In this document: piece by piece, positions 9,758-19,863 of the stretch | Numbering within the stretch: the first letter of the stretch is position 1 | Layout of the letters: every line of letters starts with the position of its first letter | The notes under the pieces: generated by a model | Database searches by the model: none | Told to the model about the DNA's origin: nothing | The model's input: only the letters and a program-made list of their open reading frames with translations | Assembly: GCA_947258435.1 (NCBI GenBank) | Contig: CAMYID010000014.1 | Location: 60,367 to 124,366, forward strand | Direction of reading: 5' to 3' | DNA: 64,000 bases | From: an uncultured Alphaproteobacteria bacterium | GTDB taxonomy: Bacteria; Pseudomonadota; Alphaproteobacteria; UBA11222 | Translations under genes and position numbers: made by a program

Positions 9758-10786
9758 TTAATGGGCGCGCCGGATGCAGAAGTCGACGATCCCAAGCAGG
9801 CAGTCCTTTTCGTGTGACTCCGGGAAGATCGCCAGCGCATCGCGTGCGATATCACCGTAATGCCGCGCACGTTCGATTGTATCACTCAACGCGTCATGTT
9901 GTGTCATAAGCGTGACGGCCTGTTTCAGATCTTCTTCCGTCTGCTGTTTTTCTTCCATGGTGCGGCGCCAGAATTCGCGTTGCTTGCCGTTGCCGCGGCG
10001 GAATGACAGAACGACGGGCAGGGTAATCTTGCCTTCCCGGAAGTCATCGCCGATCGTTTTGCCGAAAGTCGCCTGTTTGGCGGAATAATCGAGCGCATCG
10101 TCGACAAGCTGGAAGGCGATGCCAAGATTGCGGCCATAGGATTCCAGCGCTTCTTCTTCCGGGACCGGCCGGTCCGCCATTACGGCTGCTGACTGACAGG
10201 CCGCGGCGAACAGGGTCGCTGTCTTTGCCGTGATAATTTTCAGATAGGTATCCTCGGTCGTCGAAGTGTCGCTTGCCCGGTCGAGCTGCAAGACCTCGCC
10301 CTCGACGATCGTGCCCGCCGCCGCCGACAGGATATCGAGGATCTGCAGCGAGCCGATTTCAACCATCAGCTGAAAGGCGCGGCTCAGTAAAAAATCGCCG
10401 ACAAGCACGCTTGCCTGATTTCCCCATATGACATTGGCGGTCGATTCACCCCGCCGCATATCGCTTTCATCGACCACATCGTCATGCAGCAAGGTGGCGG
10501 TGTGCAGGAATTCAACGCTGGCGGCAAGCTTCACCCGATCATCGCCTGAATGGCCGCACATTTTTACGGCGGCCAGCGTCAGCATGGGCCGCAATCGCTT
10601 GCCGCCCGATTTGATCAGATGGCCCGCAAGCTCGGGGATCGTTCGAACCGGGCTGTGCATTCGTGAAAGGATGAACTCATTGACCAGCGTCATATCGTCA
10701 TCGACAAGCTGGCGTAATGCCTCCAGCGCCTGTTTGCCGGTGGCATCCCCTTCCTCGTCAAACGGTACAACTACGCCCAATTTCAT
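9758..10786 (-). CDS. ispB: Long-chain polyprenyl diphosphate synthase (ubiquinone side chain)
   Basis: A trans-prenyltransferase of about 342 residues that elongates farnesyl or geranylgeranyl diphosphate with isopentenyl diphosphate. The first Asp-rich motif is LLHDDVVDESDMRRG and the second is LVDDALDY; the KSGGKRLRPML block is also present. In alphaproteobacteria the product is usually decaprenyl diphosphate for Q-10, but chain length cannot be read with confidence. The start is set at ATG 10786 (MKLGVVVPFDEE), where family homology begins. A GGAG lies directly against that ATG, so TTG 10780 is a possible alternative. It is divergent from the methyltransferase gene at 11047, as in many alphaproteobacteria. 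Confidence 0.94.
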   Translation of the reverse strand: MKLGVVVPFDEEGDATGKQALEALRQLVDDDMTLVNEFILSRMHSPVRTIPELAGHLIKSGGKRLRPMLTLAAVKMCGHSGDDRVKLAASVEFLHTATLLHDDVVDESDMRRGESTANVIWGNQASVLVGDFLLSRAFQLMVEIGSLQILDILSAAAGTIVEGEVLQLDRASDTSTTEDTYLKIITAKTATLFAAACQSAAVMADRPVPEEEALESYGRNLGIAFQLVDDALDYSAKQATFGKTIGDDFREGKITLPVVLSFRRGNGKQREFWRRTMEEKQQTEEDLKQAVTLMTQHDALSDTIERARHYGDIARDALAIFPESHEKDCLLGIVDFCIRRAH

Positions 10787-11046
10787 CTCCAGAATGCGGG
10801 ACAACCGGACCGGTCGTCTGAAGTGCGCAACATAAAAGCGGTTGCATCGGGTGGTCAAGCAACCCCGCGATGCTGATAGCGGATGGAATCCGGATATGCT
10901 AGATGATTACGGCAGCGCGTTGTGCAGACAAGCATCATGTCGCGCGCCGGTCTTGAGGGGCGTAATCTATCGCCTGACCGGCGGTTGTCTGTGACGGAAG
11001 GGTGTTGAGCTGGGACTGTGCGATGACGGGGCTGCGGGAGCTGGAA

Positions 11047-11808
11047 ATGGGAGACAATCCAGACCATATGGCGCAGGAACTGACAGATGACCGGATTCTG
11101 GGGGGGCAGTTGCGTTTGCTGCAGCCGGCCGATGGGCATCGTATCGGTCAGGATGCGATCCTGCTTGCTGCGGCAGTGGCCGCTGAGGCTGGCGAACTGG
11201 CGCTTGAAGGTGGCGCCGGGGTGGGGGCTGCGAGCCTGTGTCTGGCGCATCGTGTGCCCGGACTGAGTGTCGATGCGATTGAGCTCGACCCGACCCTGGC
11301 CGAGCTGTGTCGCGAAAATGCCGAGCGTAACGGGCTTGACGATGCGGTCGAGGTTTATTGCGCCGATATTGTCGATCCGCCTTACCGCGTGACACCTGAA
11401 ACCTATCACCATGTCTTTATGAACCCGCCTTTTCTGGAAGCGCATGCGGCCCTTGCCTCGCCCCGGCCCCGGCGCGCCAACGCGCATCGCGAAAGCGGTG
11501 TGATGCTGCGCGACTGGGTCAAATTCGCGGTGACGATGGCGCGGCCCGGCGGATCGATCACGATCATTCACCGGGTCGACAGGATGGATGATCTGCTGGC
11601 GGCCCTCAAAGGCCGGGCCGGCCGCTGTGAGATCTTTCCGCTTTGGCCCGGCGGGGACAAGCCTGCCAAACGCCTTATCCTGCGCGCTTACAAGGGGCTT
11701 GATGGTGCCATGACTCTGCATCGCGGGCTGACCCTGCATGCGGTCGATAAAAAATATACCGATGAGGCCGAGCGGATTTTACGCTCCGGCCAGGCCTTGT
11801 TATTTTGA
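11047..11808 (+). CDS. TrmN6-like N6-adenine methyltransferase
   Basis: 253 residues. Class I SAM-dependent methyltransferase of the COG4123/TrmN6 group, related to the enzyme that methylates A37 of tRNA-Val. It has the N-terminal pattern GGQLRLLQPADGHRIGQDAILL, a SAM site (LEGGAGVGAASLCLA and DAIELD), and the NPPF catalytic motif in HVFMNPPFLE, which marks exocyclic-amine methylation. ATG 11047 follows CGGGAG at good distance; two earlier in-frame starts lack one. The RNA substrate is inferred from the family. Confidence 0.86.
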   Translation: MGDNPDHMAQELTDDRILGGQLRLLQPADGHRIGQDAILLAAAVAAEAGELALEGGAGVGAASLCLAHRVPGLSVDAIELDPTLAELCRENAERNGLDDAVEVYCADIVDPPYRVTPETYHHVFMNPPFLEAHAALASPRPRRANAHRESGVMLRDWVKFAVTMARPGGSITIIHRVDRMDDLLAALKGRAGRCEIFPLWPGGDKPAKRLILRAYKGLDGAMTLHRGLTLHAVDKKYTDEAERILRSGQALLF

Positions 11809-11883
11809 CTTGCTTGTCTTTGACCTTCAGGGCGGCGGGAACTTGTCCCCGCAATGTCATTTCAATCGGATCAGGATTGCTTC

Positions 11884-12774
11884 ATGCCGGACAATGATTT
11901 CAGGGAAAAACTTTCAAAGAAGCTCCATTTTCTGCCTGGTTTTACCTCTCTTCCGATTGTCCCTGTCATCCGCCTGAGCGGGGTGATCGGGATGGCTGCC
12001 CCGCTGCGCGAAGGGCTCAGCATGGCCAGCGTCGCGCCCGCGCTTGAAGCCGCATTTTCGGTGCGCGGTGCCAAGGCGGTGGCACTTGTTATCAATTCGC
12101 CCGGCGGTTCGCCGGCGCAGTCCAATTTGATTTTCAGCCGTATCCGCGCACTGGCGGAAGAAAAGGACCTGCCGGTTTTCGCTTTTACCGAGGATGCGGC
12201 GGCAAGTGGCGGTTACATGCTGGCCTGTGCGGCGGATGAGATATTCGCGGATCCGTTTTCGGTGATCGGATCGATCGGCGTGGTGTCGGCGGGTTTCGGC
12301 TTTACCGAGGCGATTGCCAAGCTCGGGGTGGAGCGACGCATCCATACGGCGGGTGCAAACAAGGCAATGCTCGATCCGTTCCTGCCCGAAGACCCCGATG
12401 AGGTGAAGCGGCTCGAAACATTGCAGCGCGACATTCATCGCGGTTTCAAGGATCTGGTGCGCAGCCGACGTGGCGAGCGGCTGCAGGCAGGTGAACGCAA
12501 ATTATTCTCCGGCGAATTCTGGACCGGGGGCCAGGCGCTCAAGCTGGGACTGATCGACGGGCTTGGGGATGTGCGCGCGGTCCTGCGCGAACGTTATGGG
12601 GAGGATGTGCGCTTGCCGGTCATCAGCACAAGCCGCCCCTGGTGGCGTCGCTCGGCCGGTGCCGCTGTGTCGCGGCAGGTGGCCGCGCATTCGGGTATAT
12701 CGGTCGAGGGTTGGGCCGATGATCTGATCGGCGCTGTCGAAACACGCTTCTGGTGGCAGCGGATCGGTTTCTGA
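11884..12774 (+). CDS. S49-family peptidase (SppA/SohB-like)
   Basis: 296 residues. Serine peptidase with a Ser-Lys dyad: Ser in EDAAASGGYMLACAADEI and Lys in TAGANKAMLDPF. The surrounding FSVIGSIGVVSAGFGF and VINSPGGSPAQS blocks are those of signal-peptide peptidase family members. No clear membrane anchor is seen, and the size is that of a short, single-domain SppA rather than the duplicated E. coli form. By family it degrades leftover signal peptides or membrane-protein fragments. ATG 11884 is preceded by AGGA eight bases away; an earlier ATG at 11854 lacks a ribosome-binding site. Confidence 0.91.
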   Translation: MPDNDFREKLSKKLHFLPGFTSLPIVPVIRLSGVIGMAAPLREGLSMASVAPALEAAFSVRGAKAVALVINSPGGSPAQSNLIFSRIRALAEEKDLPVFAFTEDAAASGGYMLACAADEIFADPFSVIGSIGVVSAGFGFTEAIAKLGVERRIHTAGANKAMLDPFLPEDPDEVKRLETLQRDIHRGFKDLVRSRRGERLQAGERKLFSGEFWTGGQALKLGLIDGLGDVRAVLRERYGEDVRLPVISTSRPWWRRSAGAAVSRQVAAHSGISVEGWADDLIGAVETRFWWQRIGF

Positions 12775-12895
12775 GGCGCCGCGCGGGCGGGCTGTCGCTT
12801 GACCCGGGCAAGGGGCGCCGTTAGAACCCGTTGCAATCGTGCCTGGCGGATTTTCGGGCTCGAACAGCAGGAAATTTCCCGGTTGGACATCCCTT

Positions 12896-13810
12896 ATGCC
12901 AAGTGATACTGGCCTTACGCCGCGCGATATCGACGTTCCGGACAAGGCGCTTTCATTTCAGGACGTGATCCTTACCCTGCAGCGTTACTGGAGCGCGCAG
13001 GGTTGTCTCATTCTGCAGCCCTATGACATGGAGGTCGGGGCCGGTACATCGCATCCGGCCACCACATTGCGCGCGCTTGGGCCTGATCCGTGGAATGCCG
13101 CTTATGTGCAGCCCTCGCGCCGGCCCACCGATGGCCGCTACGGGGAAAACCCCAACCGGTTGCAGCATTACTATCAGTTTCAGGTCATCCTGAAGCCCTC
13201 GCCCCCCGATATTCAGCAGCTTTATCTGCAAAGCCTGTCGGCGATCGGGATCGATGCGGCTGAGCATGATATCCGCTTTGTCGAGGATGACTGGGAAAAC
13301 CCCACACTGGGTGCCTGGGGCCTCGGTTGGGAAGTTTGGTGCGATGGGATGGAAGTCAGCCAGTTCACCTATTTCCAGCAGGTGGGCGGTTTCGATTGCC
13401 GGCCGGTTTCGGGCGAGCTGACCTATGGGCTTGAACGGCTTGCGCAGTATGTGCAGGGCAAGAACAGCGTCTATGAGCTTGATTTCAACGGTCGCGGCGT
13501 CCGCTACGGGGATGTGTTCCTGGAAGCGGAAAAGCAGTATTCGGCTTACAATTTCGAATATGCCGATACCGGGATGCTGTTCCGTCATTTCGCCGATGCG
13601 GAAAATGAGTGCGCGGCGTTGCTGGCGCGTGAATTGCCGCTGCCGGCCTATGATCAGGCGCTGAAGGCGAGCCACTGTTTCAATCTGCTTGACGCGCGCG
13701 GGGTGATCAGTGTGACTGAACGGGCGGCCTATATCGGTCGTGTGCGCACCCTTTCGCGCGGCTGTGCCGAGGGCTGGCTGCGGGCGCAGGGCGTGGCGGT
13801 GGAGAATTAG
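12896..13810 (+). CDS. glyQ: Glycyl-tRNA synthetase, alpha subunit
   Basis: 304 residues. The catalytic subunit of the heterotetrameric bacterial glycyl-tRNA synthetase. Highly conserved blocks are visible: [57 protein letters not shown], and [14 protein letters not shown]. The start at ATG 12896 (MPSDTGL) leaves a short leader before the conserved core. It is followed after three bases by glyS, with which it forms the enzyme. Confidence 0.98.
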   Translation: MPSDTGLTPRDIDVPDKALSFQDVILTLQRYWSAQGCLILQPYDMEVGAGTSHPATTLRALGPDPWNAAYVQPSRRPTDGRYGENPNRLQHYYQFQVILKPSPPDIQQLYLQSLSAIGIDAAEHDIRFVEDDWENPTLGAWGLGWEVWCDGMEVSQFTYFQQVGGFDCRPVSGELTYGLERLAQYVQGKNSVYELDFNGRGVRYGDVFLEAEKQYSAYNFEYADTGMLFRHFADAENECAALLARELPLPAYDQALKASHCFNLLDARGVISVTERAAYIGRVRTLSRGCAEGWLRAQGVAVEN

Positions 13811-13813
13811 CCC

Positions 13814-15841
13814 ATGCCTGAATTGCTGCTTGAACTGTTTTCGGAAGAGATTCCCGCGCGGATGCAGGCGCGCGCGGCCGATGACTTGCGACGGCTTGTC
13901 TGCGACGGGCTGCGCGCGGCCGAGCTTGCTTTCGACAGGACCGAAGTCTTTGCCACGCCGCGGCGTCTTTGCCTGCATGTCACAGATATTCCCGCCGCAC
14001 AGCCGGATCGCAAGCAGGAGCGCAAGGGCCCGAAGGTCGGTGCGCCGGACAAGGCGCTTGAGGGTTTTCTCGGCTCGGTCGGTCTGACGCGGGAACAGCT
14101 CGAAATCCGGCAGGTGAAGAATGCCGAATTCTATTTCGCGGTGATCGAGCAGAACGGCCGCCCGACGGCCGATGTGATTGCGGAAATCGTACAGCAGACG
14201 GTGCGCGATTTTCCCTGGCCGAAATCAATGCGCTGGGGGGCGGGGACTCTGCGTTGGGTGCGGCCGCTGCACGCGATCCTGTGTTGTTTTGACGGCGCGC
14301 CGCTGTCATTTGAGATCGACGGGATTGCAGCGGGCGATACCACCTACGGGCATCGCTTCATGGCACCTGAGGCAATTATTGCGCGGGATTTCGCCACTTA
14401 CAAGGCCGCGCTTGCCGCTGCTCATGTGCGGCTCGATCCAGTGGAACGTGAGGCGCATATTCTTGCCCGCGCTACTGAACTTGCGGGTGAGAACGGGCTT
14501 GTGCTGATCGAGGATGCGGCGCTGCTTGCCGAGGTGGCGGGGCTTAACGAATGGCCGGTGCCGCTGCTTGGCCGGTTCGACCCTGCCTTTCTTGAGGTGC
14601 CGCCCGAGGTGCTGACGACGGCAATGCGGTCGCACCAGAAATATTTCTCCCTGCAGGATGCCAAGACCGGCAAGCTTGCACCGTTCTTCGTGACAGCCGC
14701 GAATATCGAGGCACGCGATGGCGGCGCAAAAATCGTTGCGGGGAATGAGCGGGTATTGGCAGCCCGGCTGTCTGACGCAAAGTTTTTCTGGGATCAGGAC
14801 CGGAAAAAGCCGCTTGAGGCCCGCATCGACCAGCTTGCCGATATGGTATTTCACGCCAGGCTTGGCTCGGTCCGCGACAAGGTCGCGCGAATGGTTGCGC
14901 TTGCCGCACGTCTGGCCGATCTTGTTCCGGGTGCGGACAAACAGGATGCGGAACGCGCGGCGTTGCTGGCGAAAGCCGACCTGGTGAGCGAGATGGTGTT
15001 CGAATTTCCCGAATTGCAGGGCATTATGGGCCGCTATTACGCGCTGGCGGATGGGGAACGCGCGGCGGTGGCCGACGCGATTTACAGCCATTATTCACCG
15101 GCTGGCCCCTCTGATGAATGCCCGGCCGAGCCCACCGCGATTGTCGTGGCGCTGGCGGACAAACTCGACACACTGGTTGAGTTCTGGCGTATCGGGGAAA
15201 AGCCAACAGGGTCCAAGGATCCGTTTGCCTTGCGGCGCGCGGCGCTCGGGGTGATCCGGCTTGTTCTTGAAAACCGGCTGCGTCTGCCGCTCGCACCGCT
15301 GTTCGGGGCGCAGGCGGACGATCTGCTTGGCTTTTTTGCGGACCGGCTGAAGGTCTATCTGCGCGGCGAGGGGGCGCGTCACGATCTGATCGACGCGGCA
15401 TTTGCATTGGGAGGGCAGGGCGATCTTCTATTGCTGGTTGCGCGGGTAAGGGCGCTTGAAGCCTTTGTACAATCCGATGACGGGGCTAATCTGCTTGCCG
15501 CCTACAGGCGCGCGGCCAATATCCTGCGGATCGAGGAAAAGCGTGACGATGCCTCCCATGCCGGGCAGGCGGACCCGGCGCTGTTTACACAGGACGAGGA
15601 ACGCATATTGTTCGACCGGATTGCCGAGGCGGCGGCGGAAGCCGATGCCGCCCTTGCGCGCGATGATTTCACCGCTGCCATGGGCGCGGTGGCGCGGCTC
15701 AGGATACCGGTTGATGCATTCTTTGATAAAGTAACCGTCAATGCGGATCAGGCGGAGCTGCGGGCCAACCGGTTGCGGCTTTTGTCACAGATCCGCGGCA
15801 CATTGGAAGCGGTTGCCGATTTCTCCAGAATCGAAGGGTAA
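13814..15841 (+). CDS. glyS: Glycyl-tRNA synthetase, beta subunit
   Basis: 675 residues, normal for the family. The N-terminus [17 protein letters not shown] is the hallmark of Gly[36 protein letters not shown] and the HD-like region [13 protein letters not shown]...[20 protein letters not shown] follow, then [18 protein letters not shown] and a C-terminal anticodon-binding DALR-like domain ([19 protein letters not shown]). It provides tRNA binding and supports the GlyQ catalytic subunit. Coupled to glyQ. Confidence 0.98.
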   Translation: MPELLLELFSEEIPARMQARAADDLRRLVCDGLRAAELAFDRTEVFATPRRLCLHVTDIPAAQPDRKQERKGPKVGAPDKALEGFLGSVGLTREQLEIRQVKNAEFYFAVIEQNGRPTADVIAEIVQQTVRDFPWPKSMRWGAGTLRWVRPLHAILCCFDGAPLSFEIDGIAAGDTTYGHRFMAPEAIIARDFATYKAALAAAHVRLDPVEREAHILARATELAGENGLVLIEDAALLAEVAGLNEWPVPLLGRFDPAFLEVPPEVLTTAMRSHQKYFSLQDAKTGKLAPFFVTAANIEARDGGAKIVAGNERVLAARLSDAKFFWDQDRKKPLEARIDQLADMVFHARLGSVRDKVARMVALAARLADLVPGADKQDAERAALLAKADLVSEMVFEFPELQGIMGRYYALADGERAAVADAIYSHYSPAGPSDECPAEPTAIVVALADKLDTLVEFWRIGEKPTGSKDPFALRRAALGVIRLVLENRLRLPLAPLFGAQADDLLGFFADRLKVYLRGEGARHDLIDAAFALGGQGDLLLLVARVRALEAFVQSDDGANLLAAYRRAANILRIEEKRDDASHAGQADPALFTQDEERILFDRIAEAAAEADAALARDDFTAAMGAVARLRIPVDAFFDKVTVNADQAELRANRLRLLSQIRGTLEAVADFSRIEG

Positions 15842-15849
15842 GAAAGCGT

Positions 15850-18552
15850 ATGTCCAGCAAGCATGCCCCAAATTCCGACCATAAATGGGTCTATTTTTTC
15901 GGCGACGGCATGGCCGAAGGGGCAGCGGATATGCGCGAACTGCTTGGCGGCAAGGGAGCAAACCTTGCGGAGATGAGCAATATCGGCCTGCCGGTGCCGC
16001 CCGGCTTTACGGTCACGACCGAGGTATGCACGGCATTTTATGCAAACAAGCAGAACTATCCCGATGGGCTGGACGCGCAATTGGGTGAAGCGCTTGACCG
16101 GATCGGTGCGATCACCGGGCGCGCGTTTGGTGATCGGGCACGGCCGTTGCTTTTGTCGGTGCGTTCGGGTGCGCGGGTATCGATGCCGGGTATGATGGAT
16201 ACGGTACTTAATCTCGGCCTTAATGATGCGACTGCCGCAGCGCTTGTTGAGGAAACCGGCGATGCACGTTTTGTATATGACAGCTATCGCCGCTTCATTC
16301 AGATGTATTCAGCGGTTGTGCTCGATGTTGCGCATCACCTGTTCGAGGATGCGCTTGACGATCACAAGCTTGGTCTTGGCATTACGCAGGACACGGAAAT
16401 GACGGCTGAGGATTGGCGCGATATCGTTGCCACCTACAAGCAGATTGTTCGCGATGAGCTGGGCGAAGCCTTTCCCGAGGATGCAAGAGAGCAGCTTTGG
16501 GGCGGCATCGGCGCGGTGTTCGGGTCGTGGCAGTCAGCGCGGGCCAAAACCTATCGCCGTATTCATAATATTTCCGATGATTGGGGCACCGCGGTCAATG
16601 TACAGGCGATGGTGTTCGGCAATATGGGGAATGACAGCGCCACGGGCGTGGCCTTCACCCGGAATCCGGCCACCGGTGAAAAGTCTTTCTACGGAGAGTT
16701 TCTGGTCAATGCGCAGGGCGAGGATGTGGTTGCCGGCATTCGCACGCCGCAGCATCTGACGCGTGCGGCGCGCGAGCAGGCAGGCGAAAGCGACCTGTCG
16801 CTTGAAGAGCGCATGCCCGAGGCTTTTGCCGAACTGACCGAGGCCTATCGCAAGCTGGAAGCCCATTACCGCGATATGCAGGATATCGAATTCACGATCG
16901 AGCGGGGCAAGCTCTGGATGCTTCAGACCCGCTCTGGCAAGCGCACCACCCAGGCTGCGTTGAAGATCGCGGTGGATATGGTGGCGGAAGGGCTGATCGA
17001 CGAGCCCGAGGCGGTCGGTCGGATCGATCCCGCATCGCTCGATCAGTTGCTGCATCCAAGCCTTGACCCCGATGCCCCGCGCCAGGTGCTGACCCGCGGG
17101 TTGCCCGCTTCCCCCGGCGCGGGTACGGGTGAGGTGGCGCTCACGCCCGAAAAGGCCGAGGAGATGGCAGCCGCCGGAAAGTCCGTCATCCTTGTGCGGA
17201 CCGAAACAAGCCCCGAGGATATTCACGGCATGCATGTCTCCGCCGGTATCCTGACAAGCCGTGGAGGCATGACAAGCCATGCGGCGGTCGTTGCGCGCGG
17301 CATGGGCAAACCATGTGTATCGGGCGCGGGCGCGATCCGGGTCAATGCGGCCGAAGGCGGGTTTGAGGTCGCCGGCCGCAGGATCGCGGAAGGCGATGTG
17401 ATCACGATCGATGGCTCGACGGGCGATGTCATTCTGGGGGCGGTGCCGATGATCCAGCCCGAACTCAGCGGCGATTTCGCGGCCCTGATGGGATGGGCGG
17501 ATGATATTCGCCGCCTGAAGGTGCGCACAAATGCCGAGACACCGGAAGATGCGCGCACCGCACGGCAGTTCGGGGCGGAAGGGATCGGGCTTTGCCGGAC
17601 CGAGCATATGTTCTTTGAGGGGAACCGCGTCGTTGCGATGCGGGAGATGATCCTGGCCGAAGATGAGGCCGGCCGCCGTGCCGCGCTTGCCAAGATCCTG
17701 CCGATGCAGCGTGATGATTTTGTGCAGCTTTTCACCATCATGGCGGGATTGCCGGTAACCGTGCGGTTGCTTGATCCGCCGCTGCATGAGTTTCTGCCGC
17801 ACAAGGATTCAGAATTTGCCGAAGTTGCCGCGGCAATCGGTTGCGATGTCGTGGCGCTGCAGACCCGTGCAGCCGATCTTGCGGAGGCAAATCCGATGCT
17901 CGGCCATCGCGGGGCGCGGCTTGGGATCAGCTATCCCGAAATTTACGAAATGCAGGCGCGCGCGATCTTTGAAGCAGCGCTGATCGCGGGTGAACAGACC
18001 GGTGCCCCGGTGACGCCCGAAATCATGGTGCCGCTGATCGCGACCCGCAGGGAGCTGGAAATCCTGAAAGCACGGATCGATGCGGTGGCCGCGGAAGTCA
18101 GCAACGAAAAATCCGCAAGCCTTTCCTATCAAGTGGGCACGATGATCGAATTGCCCCGTGCCGCCCTGCGCGCCGGAGAAATCGCCCAGGGTGCGGAATT
18201 CTTCAGCTTCGGGACCAATGATCTGACGCAGACGACCTATGGTATCAGCCGTGATGATTCAGCTTCGTTCCTGAACGACTATCTGCGTGCGGGCATCTTT
18301 GTGCAGGACCCGTTTGTCAGCCTCGATCAGGAAGGGGTGGGAGAACTGGTTGCGCTGGCCGCCGAGCGCGGCCGTGCCACACGCCCCGATATCAAGCTCG
18401 GTATCTGCGGGGAACATGGGGGCGATCCGGATTCGGTACGGTTCTGCAACGGGATCGGGCTCGATTATGTCTCATGCTCGCCTTACCGGGTGCCGATTGC
18501 CCGGCTTGCCGCGGCGCAGGCGGCGATGGCAGCGCGCGAGCGCGACGTTTGA
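15850..18552 (+). CDS. ppdK: Pyruvate, phosphate dikinase
   Basis: 900 residues. It interconverts pyruvate + ATP + Pi with PEP + AMP + PPi. The ATP-grasp domain opens with YFFGDGMAEGAADMRELLGGKGANLAEM. The swivelling phosphohistidine domain carries the catalytic His at about residue 477 in RGGMTSHAAVVARGMGKPCV. The C-terminal PEP/pyruvate TIM barrel has GIGLCRTEHMF, FFSFGTNDLTQTTYG, and the Cys of GLDYVSCSPYRVPIARL. Length and order are those of bacterial PPDK. It begins eight bases after glyS. A gluconeogenic or glycolytic role is family knowledge; there is no PEP-cycle neighbour and no PPDK regulatory protein in the window. Confidence 0.98.
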   Translation: MSSKHAPNSDHKWVYFFGDGMAEGAADMRELLGGKGANLAEMSNIGLPVPPGFTVTTEVCTAFYANKQNYPDGLDAQLGEALDRIGAITGRAFGDRARPLLLSVRSGARVSMPGMMDTVLNLGLNDATAAALVEETGDARFVYDSYRRFIQMYSAVVLDVAHHLFEDALDDHKLGLGITQDTEMTAEDWRDIVATYKQIVRDELGEAFPEDAREQLWGGIGAVFGSWQSARAKTYRRIHNISDDWGTAVNVQAMVFGNMGNDSATGVAFTRNPATGEKSFYGEFLVNAQGEDVVAGIRTPQHLTRAAREQAGESDLSLEERMPEAFAELTEAYRKLEAHYRDMQDIEFTIERGKLWMLQTRSGKRTTQAALKIAVDMVAEGLIDEPEAVGRIDPASLDQLLHPSLDPDAPRQVLTRGLPASPGAGTGEVALTPEKAEEMAAAGKSVILVRTETSPEDIHGMHVSAGILTSRGGMTSHAAVVARGMGKPCVSGAGAIRVNAAEGGFEVAGRRIAEGDVITIDGSTGDVILGAVPMIQPELSGDFAALMGWADDIRRLKVRTNAETPEDARTARQFGAEGIGLCRTEHMFFEGNRVVAMREMILAEDEAGRRAALAKILPMQRDDFVQLFTIMAGLPVTVRLLDPPLHEFLPHKDSEFAEVAAAIGCDVVALQTRAADLAEANPMLGHRGARLGISYPEIYEMQARAIFEAALIAGEQTGAPVTPEIMVPLIATRRELEILKARIDAVAAEVSNEKSASLSYQVGTMIELPRAALRAGEIAQGAEFFSFGTNDLTQTTYGISRDDSASFLNDYLRAGIFVQDPFVSLDQEGVGELVALAAERGRATRPDIKLGICGEHGGDPDSVRFCNGIGLDYVSCSPYRVPIARLAAAQAAMAARERDV

Positions 18553-18567
18553 ACCGGGTGTAGACGG

Positions 18568-19509
18568 ATGGCGGAGATTCCGACATTCGGGGAGTTGCAG
18601 GCAGGCGGCAAGCCGGCCATGGCGCGTGCCCTGGCGGCTGTCGAACGTTTTGCTGACCGGCCAGAGCTTGTGCAGCTGCTTGATGCGTGCTGGGCGGGTG
18701 CGCGTGCCCATGTGGTGGGGCTGACCGGCCCCCCCGGTGTGGGCAAGTCCACACTCATCAACAGCCTGATCGGTGCCTGGCGGGCCGCCGGGCGCACGGT
18801 CGGGGTAATTGCGGTCGATCCAACCTCGCGGCGCAGCGGCGGGGCCTTGCTGGGGGACCGCACCCGGCTTGCGACAGATCCCGAAGATCACGGAATTTTT
18901 GTACGCTCCATGGCGGCGCGCGACAAGCTTGGCGGGCTGGCAGCGCTGACCATGCCCGCCATGGTGCTGATGCGCGCTGTCTATGACATTGTGCTTGTCG
19001 AAACGGTCGGGATTGGCCAGTCGGAAACCGATATTGCCGATCTGGCCGATACGGTGATCTTCTGCATTCAGCCGGGTTCGGGTGACAGTCTGCAATATAT
19101 GAAGGCGGGAATCATGGAAGTGCCGCATATCGCGGTGGTGACCAAAGCCGATATGGGGGCCGTTGCGCGCCGTGCGAAGGCGGATGTGGAAGGTGCGCTC
19201 GGGCTTAGCGATATCAGCCGCGATAGCTGGATGCCGCAGGTTCTGACTTTATCTGCCGCGCGGTCGGAAGGTATTGACGTCCTGGTCGCAGAAATTGATC
19301 GTCACCGCGACTGGCTTGAGCAGACGGGCACAGGGGCAGATGTCCGCGCGGCACAGGCCCGGCACTGGCTATGTGAATTCGTGCGGGAAGAATTTGGCCG
19401 CCACGGCCTTGACAGCGCGCATGCGCAGATTGCCGCGCAGTCGGGCGCGGCGCCATTTGCCGTGGCGCGCACCATTGGCGATGCGCTACGGCGGGGTATA
19501 TCCGCCTAA
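18568..19509 (+). CDS. meaB: MeaB/ArgK-type P-loop GTPase
   Basis: 313 residues. G3E-class GTPase that gates and protects adenosylcobalamin-dependent acyl-CoA mutases. Walker A is GLTGPPGVGKSTLINSL. The switch region DPTSRRSGGALLGDRTRL and the VETVGIGQSETDIADLADTVIF block are diagnostic of MeaB/ArgK, and TKAD gives guanine specificity. It follows ppdK by 15 bases on the same strand. No methylmalonyl-CoA mutase lies in this window, so its client must be encoded elsewhere. The C-terminal dimerisation arm looks present, so I take it as intact. Confidence 0.93.
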   Translation: MAEIPTFGELQAGGKPAMARALAAVERFADRPELVQLLDACWAGARAHVVGLTGPPGVGKSTLINSLIGAWRAAGRTVGVIAVDPTSRRSGGALLGDRTRLATDPEDHGIFVRSMAARDKLGGLAALTMPAMVLMRAVYDIVLVETVGIGQSETDIADLADTVIFCIQPGSGDSLQYMKAGIMEVPHIAVVTKADMGAVARRAKADVEGALGLSDISRDSWMPQVLTLSAARSEGIDVLVAEIDRHRDWLEQTGTGADVRAAQARHWLCEFVREEFGRHGLDSAHAQIAAQSGAAPFAVARTIGDALRRGISA

Positions 19510-19629
19510 AAGCTAGGCAATTGCCACTGAATATGGCAGTTGCACGCCCGGTTCCGCGTTTCCGGGGCTGAAAATCACCGCGATAAATTTCCCTGATCCG
19601 GTTGGCATGGCCTTTGCGTTGTAGGGGAG

Positions 19630-19752
19630 GCATCTAGGGTTCCGGTATCCGCGCGAGCGGCAACGTCTGCGGGATATGCCTGGTCCGAGGGATGCAATCC
19701 GGCGTCGGTGTATGCCGGACACACGGCGGGACAAAAGCCCGGGAGGTCTCGT
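19630..19752 (+). promoter_or_regulatory. Guanidine-I (ykkC class) riboswitch aptamer
   Basis: Three blocks of the guanidine-I aptamer occur in order and at the right spacing: CTAGGGTTCCG at 19634-19644, CTGGTCCGAGG at 19680-19690, and ACACGGCGGGACAAAAGCCC running into GGGAGG at 19721-19746. Between the first and second is a GC-rich arm (CCGCGCGAGCGG); between the second and third a variable arm (ATGCCGG...). This class binds guanidinium and turns on downstream export, carboxylation or transport genes. Its position just ahead of a urea/guanidine-type transporter operon fits. Boundaries are approximate to about ten bases. Some automated gene starts upstream would run through it and are not used. 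Confidence 0.95.
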
Positions 19753-19856
19753 GCGGCGGTCGTTTCGACCGATGTGCGGAGAGACGCCCGTGCCCTCCCG
19801 CGCTCCGCACCCGACCTGCCATCGCTGCCCGCCATGCGGCGAAACGAGCAGGGAGC
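19751..19856 (+). promoter_or_regulatory. Candidate expression platform of the guanidine riboswitch
   Basis: CGGTCG-TTT-CGACCG forms a perfect hairpin at 19757-19771. GTGCGGAG at 19774-19781 pairs perfectly with CTCCGCAC at 19803-19810. A second copy of GTGCGG at 19751-19756, at the 3' edge of the aptamer, could compete for the same partner. CCCTCCC at 19793-19799 is complementary to the Shine-Dalgarno AGGGAGC (19850-19856) of the binding-protein gene. No U-run follows the stems, so translational or Rho-linked control is more likely than an intrinsic terminator. The switching model is inference. Confidence 0.5.
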
Positions 19857-19863
19857 CCGGAAC

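Noticed and set aside
10859..11046. A small gene between the polyprenyl synthase and the TrmN6-like gene
   Set aside because: Other alphaproteobacteria often have a DUF2007 gene here, but no frame with that pattern is present.
16534..17802. Minus-strand frame of 422 codons opposite pyruvate phosphate dikinase
   Set aside because: Antisense to a certain gene and without a recognisable domain.
19708..19863. Upstream in-frame extension of the substrate-binding protein
   Set aside because: It runs through the guanidine-I aptamer, and the signal peptide plus Shine-Dalgarno place the start at 19864.
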